Shown here in pieces: positions 1 through 5,422 of a stretch of 6,121 nt of DNA. Each line of letters begins with the position of its first letter. Position 1 is the first letter of the stretch. The position numbers were made by a program, and so were the translations under genes. Source of the stretch: a bacterium (GTDB taxonomy: Bacteria; Patescibacteriota; Saccharimonadia; Saccharimonadales; UBA4665); the NCBI GenBank assembly GCA_021788675.1, contig JAJYKI010000044.1:1-6121 (forward strand), written 5' to 3'. Below the pieces are notes generated by a model. That model did not search any database, was not told the origin of the DNA, and worked only from the letters and a program-made list of their open reading frames with translations.

Positions 1-205
1 TATTGATATTCTAGAGATACTCGAATGTCTCATGCCTGTAATTAATAGTTAACTAAAATAGATTTATTAAAAATGTCTGTGCCGCTCGTTTATGCCTGAA
101 TTGGCTTTTTAAACAAATCTGAGTGGCAAATTTAGTTTTTAATTGCTAAAATATAACTAATTCAAGCGGTAAATATATACCGCAGTAATATTTTTGTAAA
201 AACCC
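1..205. other. AT-rich intergenic region upstream of the infA operon
   Basis: No convincing gene is visible here. The composition is clearly more AT-rich than the coding DNA that follows, and stops are frequent in all frames. The only recognisable elements are a small perfect inverted repeat at 166-183, an 8-base palindrome AGTTAACT at 47-54, and two loosely repeated words (AATGTCT at 24-30 and 72-78; ATGCCTG at 32-38 and 92-98). The A/T-rich stretch at about 184-205 directly precedes the infA -35 and could act as an UP element for the alpha C-terminal domain. The gap separates infA from whatever lies upstream, so infA appears to head its own transcription unit. Confidence 0.6.
166..183. repeat. 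Perfect 6-bp inverted repeat (possible weak terminator or operator)
   Basis: The arms GCGGTA (166-171) and TACCGC (178-183) are perfectly complementary around a 6-nt A/T loop. A short T run (191-195) follows seven bases later on the + strand. That is too far and too short for a typical intrinsic terminator, but an upstream + strand gene could still end here. The repeat ends 22 bp before the infA -35, so an operator role is equally possible. The structure is seen; its function is unknown. Confidence 0.35.
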
Positions 206-235
206 TTTACAAAGACCAGGTGTTATTGATATAAT
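206..235 (+). promoter_or_regulatory. Probable sigma-70-type promoter of the infA operon
   Basis: A -35 box TTTACA (206-211; 5 of 6 to TTGACA) and a perfect -10 box TATAAT (230-235) are separated by 18 bp. A TG lies one base upstream of the -10 (227-228), which makes it an extended -10. The sequence just upstream of the -35 is A/T-rich. Initiation 6-9 nt past the -10 would fall at about 242-244, only 10-12 nt before the infA ATG. This is the strongest promoter-like sequence I see in the window. Confidence 0.8.
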
Positions 236-253
236 TCACCTCTAGTTATAGGT

Positions 254-472
254 ATGGCTGCCAATAAAGAAGTTATTGAGTTAAACGGAACAATCGTCGA
301 AACCCTTCCGGGTACGCAGTTTCGTGTTGAGCTCGAAAACGGCCATCAAATTATAGCTCACGTTGCCGGGAAGATGCGCAAACATTTCATCCGCATCGTA
401 CCAGGTGACAGCGTTACGGTCGAGTTGACCCCTTACGATCTTACAAAGGGCAGAATCACCTATCGCAAATAA
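254..472 (+). CDS. infA: Translation initiation factor IF-1
   Basis: The gene encodes a 72-residue protein, the usual length of bacterial IF-1. IF-1 is a single OB-fold (S1-type) protein that binds the 30S A site with IF-2 and IF-3 during initiation. The sequence carries the family pattern throughout: an N-terminal KEVIELNGTIVETLPG strand region, the FRVELENGH segment at about 23-31, the HVAGKMRKHFIRI core at about 36-48, VPGDSVTVELTPYDL, and the KGRITYR end. The ATG at 254 gives the canonical N-terminus. There is no usable Shine-Dalgarno; the only purine run, AGG at 250-252, is one base from the ATG. With the promoter at 206-235 the leader would be about 10-12 nt, so initiation is probably near-leaderless. 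The gene is first in the ribosomal protein run, 44 nt ahead of rpmJ. Confidence 0.97.
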   Translation: MAANKEVIELNGTIVETLPGTQFRVELENGHQIIAHVAGKMRKHFIRIVPGDSVTVELTPYDLTKGRITYRK

Positions 473-490
473 TAATAAGCAGAGAGTCAT

Positions 491-509
491 ATCGGCCTAA
501 GGAGGCGAT
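491..509 (+). promoter_or_regulatory. Hairpin containing the rpmJ Shine-Dalgarno
   Basis: An anti-SD-like AAGGAGG at 499-505 precedes the rpmJ ATG at 517 by 11 nt and is the best ribosome binding site in the window. It rules against the in-frame ATG at 508, which would be only 2 nt away. Flanking bases can fold on it: ATCG (491-494) pairs with CGAT (506-509), G495 bulges, and CCT (496-498) pairs with AGG (503-505), leaving AAGG as a tetraloop. Half the SD would therefore be in the stem. TCAT (487-490) could instead pair with ATGA (508-511). The sequence complementarity is real; any regulatory effect is inference. Confidence 0.4.
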
Positions 510-516
510 GATCCGC

Positions 517-633
517 ATGAAAGTGCGTGCAAGTGTCAAAAAAATCAGTCCAGACGACATTATTGTCCGACGCAAAGGTCGAGTATATGTCATTAATAAA
601 CGTAAACCGCGCCATAAACAGCGCCAAGGTTAA
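517..633 (+). CDS. rpmJ: 50S ribosomal protein L36 (bL36), zinc-ligand-free form
   Basis: This short gene encodes 38 residues, exactly the usual bL36 length. It begins MKVRASVKKI and ends PRHKQRQG, both diagnostic. L36 sits in 23S rRNA near the base of the L7/L12 stalk and normally holds one zinc with three Cys and one His. Here the positions matching Cys11, Cys14 and Cys27 are Ser11, Asp14 and Asn27, and only His33 remains, so this is the cysteine-less (C-) form known in the family. The start is set by AAGGAGG at 499-505; the in-frame ATG at 508 would add MIR but is too close to the SD. The gene lies between infA and rpsM, as in many spc/alpha operons, with 8 nt to rpsM. Confidence 0.95.
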   Translation: MKVRASVKKISPDDIIVRRKGRVYVINKRKPRHKQRQG

Positions 634-641
634 TTAAATAT

Positions 642-1028
642 ATGGCAAGAATATCTGGAGTAACCATACCGAACGAAAAGCAAATCTGGGTCGCTTTGAC
701 CTACGTTTACGGTATCGGTCCGAAAACAAGTAAGGATATACTGACTCAAGCCAATGTCGAGTCCACTATTAGGACTAAAGAGTTGACTGACGCTGAGATA
801 TCCCGTATCCAAGATGTAATTAGCAGCAGCTACACCGTCGAAGGTGAATTGCAGCGCATTGTCAGCGGCAATATCAAACGGCTTAAAGATATTAAAAGCT
901 ACCGCGGCGTCCGTCACGGTTTGAATTTACCGACACGCGGACAGAGGACCAAAACCAACGCCCGAACCCGGCGCGGCAAGAAAGTCACCGTCTCCGGAAC
1001 AGCTAAAAAAGTAGCGGCTAAGACCTAA
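642..1028 (+). CDS. rpsM: 30S ribosomal protein S13 (uS13)
   Basis: The gene encodes 128 residues, within the normal S13 range. S13 lies in the head of the 30S subunit, contacts the 50S through the intersubunit bridges, and reaches the P-site tRNA with its basic tail. Visible family signatures are the N-terminal MARISGVTIPNEKQIWVALT, the helix-two-turn-helix region YGIGPKTSKDIL (about 23-34), ELQRIVSGNIKRLKDIKSYRGVRH (about 68-91), and GLNLPTRGQRTKTNARTRRG near the C-terminus, followed by a Lys/Ala-rich tail. No clear Shine-Dalgarno precedes the ATG. AAGG at 626-629, inside the end of rpmJ, is 12 nt away and the sequence between is A/T-rich. It opens the alpha-operon order rpsM-rpsK-rpsD-rpoA-rplQ. 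Confidence 0.97.
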   Translation: MARISGVTIPNEKQIWVALTYVYGIGPKTSKDILTQANVESTIRTKELTDAEISRIQDVISSSYTVEGELQRIVSGNIKRLKDIKSYRGVRHGLNLPTRGQRTKTNARTRRGKKVTVSGTAKKVAAKT

Positions 1029-1037
1029 AGGATGAAT

Positions 1038-1466
1038 ATGACTGATCAAACTACCCAAACACCAGCTAGCGAACCGATCGAACAGACTGCCGCTAAGAAA
1101 AAGAAAGTAAAGCGCAGTGTCAGCAAAGGACAAGTCCACATCTTGGCTACCTTTAATAACACTATCGTCAGCTTTACAGATCCTTCCGGAGCTGTGCTGT
1201 CAACATCCAGTGCCGGGGCTTGCGGGTTCCGCGGCTCCAAAAAAGGCACGGCTTATGCGGCGCAAGTCGCATCCGAAAAGGCCGGACAGAACGCCAAACA
1301 ACAGTACGGCTTTAGAGCGGCTGATGTTTTTGTCAAGGGTATCGGTTTAGGCCGTGATGCTGCCATTAGAGCTTTAGCCTCATTGGACATTCAAGTCGAA
1401 TCAATCCAGGATTTAACCGGAGTACCACACGGTGGGGTAAGGCCTAGAAAGGGCAGAAGGGTCTAA
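1038..1466 (+). CDS. rpsK: 30S ribosomal protein S11 (uS11)
   Basis: S11 is a platform protein of the 30S subunit near the E site and the anti-SD/mRNA exit. From this start the protein has 142 residues: a charged tail of about 26 residues (Thr/Gln/Ala then Lys-rich), then the S11 core beginning VSKGQVHILATFNNTIVSFTD. Further signatures are SSAGACGFRGSKKGTAYAAQ, VFVKGIGLGRDAAIRAL and the C-terminal PHGGVRPRKGRRV. Two in-frame ATGs exist (1032 and 1038). I prefer 1038 because AAGG at 1028-1031 sits 6 nt before it but directly abuts 1032; the longer reading would add only MN. The C-terminal motif is odd: the usual HNGCRP reads HGGVRP, so the Asn that becomes isoaspartate in E. coli S11 is Gly132. 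Confidence 0.96.
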   Translation: MTDQTTQTPASEPIEQTAAKKKKVKRSVSKGQVHILATFNNTIVSFTDPSGAVLSTSSAGACGFRGSKKGTAYAAQVASEKAGQNAKQQYGFRAADVFVKGIGLGRDAAIRALASLDIQVESIQDLTGVPHGGVRPRKGRRV

Positions 1467-1472
1467 ATCGTT

Positions 1473-2090
1473 ATGGCTAGAGATACCCATTCAATTGTTA
1501 AAATGAGTCGTCGTGAAGGCTATGCCCTTCATCCTAAAGCTCATAAAGCTTTAGTTAAAAGGCCGACCGCCCCAGGTCAGCACGGTAACGGTGGACGACC
1601 GACCAAACCAAGCCAATATGCAATGCAATTGCGCGAGAAACAAAAGGTCAAAAGATTATACGGCTTATTGGAGCGACAATTTTCTAAGCTCATGAAGGAA
1701 GCAAGCCGACGCCAGGGTCAATCCGGTGAAACGCTACTGCAAATGCTTGAACTAAGAGCGGACAATGCCGTCTACCGTGCCGGTTTTGCACCATCCAGAC
1801 GAGCCGCCAGACAACTAGTAACGCACGGCCATTTCTTACTTAACGGTGTTAGAATTGACATCCCGTCAATCCGCCTCAAAGTCGGGGATAATCTTAAAGC
1901 TAGAGATCATAGTGTATCAACCGAATACTTTAAGCAACTTGATGAAGTCAGTCCGGCACCGACAACCACTCCAGCCTGGCTTAATGTTAATCGTAAGAAA
2001 TTAGAACTGAGCGTCGAATCATTGCCAACCCGCGATGACGCCGAGCAGGACATTAATGAGCAACTAATCGTTGAGTATTACTCACGTTAA
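1473..2090 (+). CDS. rpsD: 30S ribosomal protein S4 (uS4), cysteine-free form
   Basis: S4 is a primary 16S rRNA-binding protein that nucleates 30S body assembly and lines the mRNA entry tunnel. The 205-residue length is typical. The N-terminal domain has SRREG (12-16) and APGQHG (33-38), then a helical region (about 50-90). The S4 RNA-binding domain spans about 92-155, with LELRADNAVYRAGFAPSRRA, ARQLVTHGHFLLNGVRIDIPS and RLKVGD. In zinc-binding S4 proteins the N-terminus carries four Cys; here the residues matching Cys9 and Cys12 are Val9 and Ser12, and the whole protein has no cysteine. The ATG is 6 nt after the rpsK stop; a weak AAGGG at 1457-1461 lies 11 nt upstream, inside rpsK. Confidence 0.97.
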   Translation: MARDTHSIVKMSRREGYALHPKAHKALVKRPTAPGQHGNGGRPTKPSQYAMQLREKQKVKRLYGLLERQFSKLMKEASRRQGQSGETLLQMLELRADNAVYRAGFAPSRRAARQLVTHGHFLLNGVRIDIPSIRLKVGDNLKARDHSVSTEYFKQLDEVSPAPTTTPAWLNVNRKKLELSVESLPTRDDAEQDINEQLIVEYYSR

Positions 2091-2111
2091 TAGGGAGGTC
2101 TAGTAAAAGAC

Positions 2112-3065
2112 ATGTCAAACCAAATTCATACGCCAGGAATCGTTAAAGTAGACGATCACAATAATACTTCTACGACTTTTACAATCGAGCCTCTTCATAG
2201 CGGCTACGGTATGACACTTGGCAATTCACTTCGTCGGGTACTCTTGTCCAGCATTTCCGGCGCGGTCGTTACGGCTTTTAAAATCGAAGGTGTAACTCAC
2301 GAATTTACCACTGTTAAAGGTATCAAAGAAGACGCCGTAGATATCATGCTTAACCTCAAGAACGTACGCTTCCGCGTTTACGGCGAAGACAAGCAGAACC
2401 TACGCTTAGTTAAGCAAGGTAAAGGTGTCGTTACAGCCAAAGACATAAGCTTGAACGCTGACGTTGAAGTTGTCAATCCTGACCAGATTATCGCAACAAT
2501 CGATGACGATAAGGCAAAACTGGTAATCGACATGGTTGTTGAAGTTGGCCGTGGTTATCGCACTATTGAAGAAGGTACCGCTAAAAAACCAAGCGACATG
2601 ATAGCTGTCGATGCTATTTTTACTCCCGTACTTAGAGTCAGATACAAGGTTGAGAACACCCGCGTCGGCCAAGCTACCGACCTGGACAAACTAATCATCA
2701 CCATCGATACTGACGGCTCGATTACGCCTCGCGACGCATTCGAGGAAGCCGCTGCCATACTGATTAACCAATACACCGCATTGGCCGGTAAAACCCGCAT
2801 TGCTACAACCGAGGAAATGGATCCGAAAGAAACTGACGGAAGCGATAGTGACGGCGATATAATCGGCGAAGAACTGGCTGCGCTCAATACTTCGATCGAA
2901 GACTTGAACCTGTCCGCCAGAACCACTAACGCCCTGATCAATAACGACATCCACACCATTAAAGATTTGTTCAGCCTGAATGACACCGAACTAAAAGAGC
3001 TTAAAGGATTTGGCAGCAAAGCACTTGATGAAGTTAAAGAAAAAATGGCCGAACTGGAATTATAA
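2112..3065 (+). CDS. rpoA: DNA-directed RNA polymerase subunit alpha
   Basis: The alpha subunit dimerises to scaffold RNA polymerase assembly (beta and beta' dock on it), and its C-terminal domain binds UP elements and activators. The 317-residue length is typical. The N-terminal domain (about 1-230) shows LHSGYGMTLGNSLRRVLLSS near residues 28-47, GVTHEFTTVKGIKEDAVDIMLNLK, and the return segment VGQATDLDKLIITIDTDGSITP. An acidic linker covers about 234-254 (Asp/Glu/Ser-rich). The C-terminal domain (about 258-317) holds LNLSARTTNALINNDIHTI and LKGFGSKALDEVKEK. Arg270, Asn273 and Lys303 match E. coli Arg265, Asn268 and Lys298, the UP-element contacts, so DNA contact ability looks retained. A GGGAGG SD (2093-2098) lies 13 nt before the ATG, which is long. 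The protein contains no cysteine. Confidence 0.98.
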   Translation: MSNQIHTPGIVKVDDHNNTSTTFTIEPLHSGYGMTLGNSLRRVLLSSISGAVVTAFKIEGVTHEFTTVKGIKEDAVDIMLNLKNVRFRVYGEDKQNLRLVKQGKGVVTAKDISLNADVEVVNPDQIIATIDDDKAKLVIDMVVEVGRGYRTIEEGTAKKPSDMIAVDAIFTPVLRVRYKVENTRVGQATDLDKLIITIDTDGSITPRDAFEEAAAILINQYTALAGKTRIATTEEMDPKETDGSDSDGDIIGEELAALNTSIEDLNLSARTTNALINNDIHTIKDLFSLNDTELKELKGFGSKALDEVKEKMAELEL

Positions 3066-3088
3066 AGAGACATATATAAGGACATAAG

Positions 3089-3487
3089 ATGCACCGACAC
3101 GGATACCAAGGTAGAAAATTTCATCGGGAAACCGATCAACGAACAGCCCTAATTAAAGGACTGGCGGATGCATTGGTGATCCATGGCAAAATCGAGACGA
3201 CTCTGCCTAAAGCCAAAGAGATCGTGCCTTACGTAGAAAAACTGATTACGAAAGCCAAGGTCGGCGATCTGCATAACCGTCGCCAAGTCATAAGTGATCT
3301 TAATACGATAGCCGCTGCTCATAAACTGGTTGACGAAATAGCTCCTAAGCTTAAGAACCGCTCCAGCGGTCATTTAAGGGTCAAGAGGAGCGGTTTCAGG
3401 CGCGGCGACAACGCCGAGATGGCAATCGTAGAATTCGTTGACGACATCTCTTCAAAAGAGACCGAAACTAAAGCGGAGGCAAAATAA
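3089..3487 (+). CDS. rplQ: 50S ribosomal protein L17 (bL17)
   Basis: L17 is a bacterial-specific 50S protein on the solvent side near the polypeptide exit tunnel. The 132-residue protein has the family N-terminus MHRHGYQGRKFHRETDQRTA, then LIKGLADALVIHGKIETTLPKAKEIVPYVEKLITKAK (about 22-58). The C-terminal part of the fold reads GHLRVKRSGFRRGDNAEMAIVEFVD (about 94-118), followed by a short charged tail rich in Glu, Thr and Lys. AAGGA at 3078-3082 with a 6-nt spacer supports the ATG. It follows rpoA by 23 nt, the standard end of the alpha operon, and its stop codon directly abuts the rplM start. Confidence 0.97.
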   Translation: MHRHGYQGRKFHRETDQRTALIKGLADALVIHGKIETTLPKAKEIVPYVEKLITKAKVGDLHNRRQVISDLNTIAAAHKLVDEIAPKLKNRSSGHLRVKRSGFRRGDNAEMAIVEFVDDISSKETETKAEAK

Positions 3488-3934
3488 ATGAATAAAACCT
3501 ACTCAGCCAGGCCGAGTGAAGTCAAAAGAGACTGGTATAGCTTAGACGCCAGCGAAGATACGCTTGGACGGGTTGCTTCCAAAGCCGCTCAACTCTTAAC
3601 CGGCAAGGGTAAGCCAATGTTTACAGCTCACATCGATTGCGGTGACTATGTCATCATTACTAATGCCGAAAAACTTAAAGTTACCGGCAATAAAATGGCT
3701 TCCATTAAGTACTACCATCACAGTCAGTATCCGGGCGGCCTAAGCACACGCACACTAGAGGAACAAATGGTTAAAAATCCGGCTAAAGCAATCCAGGAAG
3801 CCGTCAGGGGCATGCTACCAGCCAATAAGCTAACTGCTGATCGTATGAACCGTCTGAAGGTATATAACGGCGAAACCCACAAACACGAGGCGCAGCAACC
3901 ACTCAAGATAACACTTAAGAAAGGCGAGAAGTAG
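3488..3934 (+). CDS. rplM: 50S ribosomal protein L13 (uL13)
   Basis: L13 is an early-assembly 50S protein binding 23S rRNA domain II. The 148 residues match the usual bacterial length. Family features are KRDWYSLDASEDTLGRVAS (about 13-31), the AAQLLTGKGKP segment, DCGDYVIITNAEKLKVTGNK (about 50-69), YHHSQYPGGL, and the signature VRGMLPANKL continuing to RLKVYNGETHKHEAQQP near the C-terminus. The ATG follows the rplQ stop with no gap. GGAGG at 3475-3479, within the last codons of rplQ, lies 8 nt upstream and supports the start and translational coupling. It ends with TAG, the only non-TAA stop in the window. It is the first gene of the conserved rplM-rpsI pair. Confidence 0.97.
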   Translation: MNKTYSARPSEVKRDWYSLDASEDTLGRVASKAAQLLTGKGKPMFTAHIDCGDYVIITNAEKLKVTGNKMASIKYYHHSQYPGGLSTRTLEEQMVKNPAKAIQEAVRGMLPANKLTADRMNRLKVYNGETHKHEAQQPLKITLKKGEK

Positions 3935-3936
3935 TA

Positions 3937-4347
3937 ATGGCTAACCAATCTACTAAGAACAATTACTATTACGGTCTTGGCCGACGCAAAAGCGCCACAG
4001 CCCGAGTCAGAGTCACTCCAGGTAAAGGCGAAATTAAAATTAACGACAAACCGGCCAGTGAATACTTCGCTTCATCTAAATACCTTATAAATAAACTAAA
4101 TAAACCATTCGTGGTCATAGACCAAGTCAATAAATACGACGTCAGCGCCGTGGTTGACGGCGGTGGACACAATAGCCAGATTGAAGCAATCCGATTAGGT
4201 ATCGCAAAAGCTTTTGTTAATTTGAACGCCGATTTGAAATCCACACTAAAACGGGCCGATTTACTGGGTCGTGATCCGCGCGAAAAAGAGCGCAAAAAGT
4301 TTGGTCTTAAATCCGCTCGCAAACAACGCCAGTTTACTAAGCGTTAA
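3937..4347 (+). CDS. rpsI: 30S ribosomal protein S9 (uS9)
   Basis: S9 sits in the 30S head; its basic C-terminal tail reaches the anticodon loop of P-site tRNA. The 136-residue protein shows YGLGRRKSATARVRVTPGKG (about 12-31), an IKINDKPASEYF strand, VDGGGHNSQIEAIRLGIAKA (about 73-92), LLGRDPREKERKKFGLKSARK, and the terminal QFTKR, equivalent to the usual QFSKR. Only two bases separate it from the rplM stop. AAAGG at 3920-3924 is 12 nt upstream, so coupling to rplM translation probably helps initiation. No terminator hairpin is visible in the 33 nt after it, so read-through into trpS is possible. Confidence 0.97.
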   Translation: MANQSTKNNYYYGLGRRKSATARVRVTPGKGEIKINDKPASEYFASSKYLINKLNKPFVVIDQVNKYDVSAVVDGGGHNSQIEAIRLGIAKAFVNLNADLKSTLKRADLLGRDPREKERKKFGLKSARKQRQFTKR

Positions 4348-4361
4348 TATTCGCCTTTTAC

Positions 4362-4370
4362 TGTTATACT
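4362..4370 (+). promoter_or_regulatory. Possible extended -10 promoter for trpS
   Basis: TG at 4362-4363 followed by one base and TATACT at 4365-4370 makes an extended -10 in the rpsI-trpS gap. The best -35 candidate is TTAATA (4344-4349), a 4 of 6 match with a short 15-bp spacer, so recognition would rest mainly on the extended -10. Initiation 6-8 nt downstream would fall about 3-5 nt before the trpS ATG, giving an essentially leaderless mRNA. The motif is visible; activity is inferred. Confidence 0.5.
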
Positions 4371-4380
4371 TGTAACTAAT

Positions 4381-5412
4381 ATGAGTAAGCCGATTATTCT
4401 TACCGGTATCCGGTCAAACGGTGAATTGACGTTGGGTAATTACCTGGGCGCAATGCTGCCCTTAGCACGCCTACAAGCCCGCCACGCCGGAGAATATCAG
4501 GTGAATATGTTCGTACCGGACTTGCACAGTTTTACGACCCCTATAGATCATGAAGACCTTTATGCCAATACCATCCGCAACCTTAAAATGTTTATCGCGT
4601 CCGGCTTAAACACCACCCAAAAAGACACCTTTATCTATCGGCAAAGCTTTATTCCGGCACATGCCGAACTTACCTGGATACTGGATTGCTTCGTATACTT
4701 TGGCGAACTAAGCCGCATGACTCAATTCAAAGAGAAGAGCGAAAATCAGGAAACTGTCAGTGTCGGTTTATTTAACTATCCGGTATTAATGGCGGCAGAT
4801 ATTCTACTTTACGGAGCCAAATACGTACCGGTCGGTGAAGATCAGAGACAACACTTAGAGCTCGTGCGGGATTTAGCTATCCGGATGAACCATCAGTTTA
4901 GCGAAAATTTATTTATAGTGCCTGAAGCATGGGATGAGCAACTTAAATTCGCCGGTCTCAATAAAGGCGTTCGTATCCGCAGCTTAAAGAATCCGGATAA
5001 AAAAATGAGTAAAAGCATCTCCGATCCGGCCGGGACCATTCTATTGTCAGACGATCCCGATGAAGCCGCCAAAAAAGTCATGTCTGCGACAACTGATTCA
5101 ATCGGCCAAATTAACTATGACTTCACTACTCAACCCGGCATCAGTAACATTTTACAGATAATCTCTCTGTTAAGCGAACGCTCCCTGGACGAAGTTTTAG
5201 CCAAATGGCAAGGCAGCACCAGCTACGGCGATCTGAAACAGGAAGCAGCCGGCTTAGTCCGAGATTTCCTGATCGACTTCCAAAATAAGGTTAGCCAGAT
5301 TGAAGAATCCTTGATTGATGAGAAACTCTTACGCGATGAAGCCGCGATGCGCCAGGTTGCCGAAGCTAAACTTTTAGAAGTTCAGCAAATGGTAGGCTTA
5401 AGACGCAAATAA
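4381..5412 (+). CDS. trpS: Tryptophan--tRNA ligase (TrpRS)
   Basis: This class I aminoacyl-tRNA synthetase charges tRNA-Trp in the cytosol, using ATP. The 343 residues match the bacterial family. The HIGH-type motif is TLGN at 17-20 in the context NGELTLGNYLGAM. Further family features are VPDLHSFT (45-52), LFNYPVLMAADILLY (130-144) with Asp140 in the position that recognises the indole NH, and VPVGEDQRQHLEL (149-161). KMSKS is exact at 208-212. A C-terminal helical tRNA-binding region fills about 250-343. The residues before the HIGH motif read GIRSNG rather than the commoner GIQPSG. No Shine-Dalgarno is visible; the ATG lies 11 nt after a TATACT -10. It is 33 nt after rpsI, and the pseudouridine synthase gene starts 10 nt after its stop, suggesting a shared transcript. 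Confidence 0.97.
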   Translation: MSKPIILTGIRSNGELTLGNYLGAMLPLARLQARHAGEYQVNMFVPDLHSFTTPIDHEDLYANTIRNLKMFIASGLNTTQKDTFIYRQSFIPAHAELTWILDCFVYFGELSRMTQFKEKSENQETVSVGLFNYPVLMAADILLYGAKYVPVGEDQRQHLELVRDLAIRMNHQFSENLFIVPEAWDEQLKFAGLNKGVRIRSLKNPDKKMSKSISDPAGTILLSDDPDEAAKKVMSATTDSIGQINYDFTTQPGISNILQIISLLSERSLDEVLAKWQGSTSYGDLKQEAAGLVRDFLIDFQNKVSQIEESLIDEKLLRDEAAMRQVAEAKLLEVQQMVGLRRK

Positions 5413-5422
5413 ATCTATATAT

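Noticed and set aside
1..33. Minus-strand ATG at 33-31 with an open frame running off the left edge, possibly a divergent gene
   Set aside because: Only 11 codons are visible, with no Shine-Dalgarno and no recognisable protein sequence.
2..52. Open + strand frame from the left edge to a TAA at 50-52, possibly the 3' end of an upstream gene
   Set aside because: Only 16 codons with no recognisable motif; random sequence of this length would often be open, so it cannot be called a gene.
94..110. GCC-N6-GGC followed by TTTTT, resembling an intrinsic terminator
   Set aside because: The stem is only 3 bp, too weak to support a terminator call.
2555..3139. Long minus-strand open frame (194 codons) opposite rpoA and the rplQ start
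   Set aside because: Low-complexity Ser/Leu/Val-rich translation lying antisense to a well-conserved gene; a shadow of rpoA codon usage.
3969..4322. Minus-strand open frame of 117 codons opposite rpsI
   Set aside because: It is the antisense shadow of a clear S9 gene, with no recognisable domain or ribosome binding site.
4348..4380. Terminator between rpsI and trpS
   Set aside because: No inverted repeat with a following T run is present in these 33 bases.
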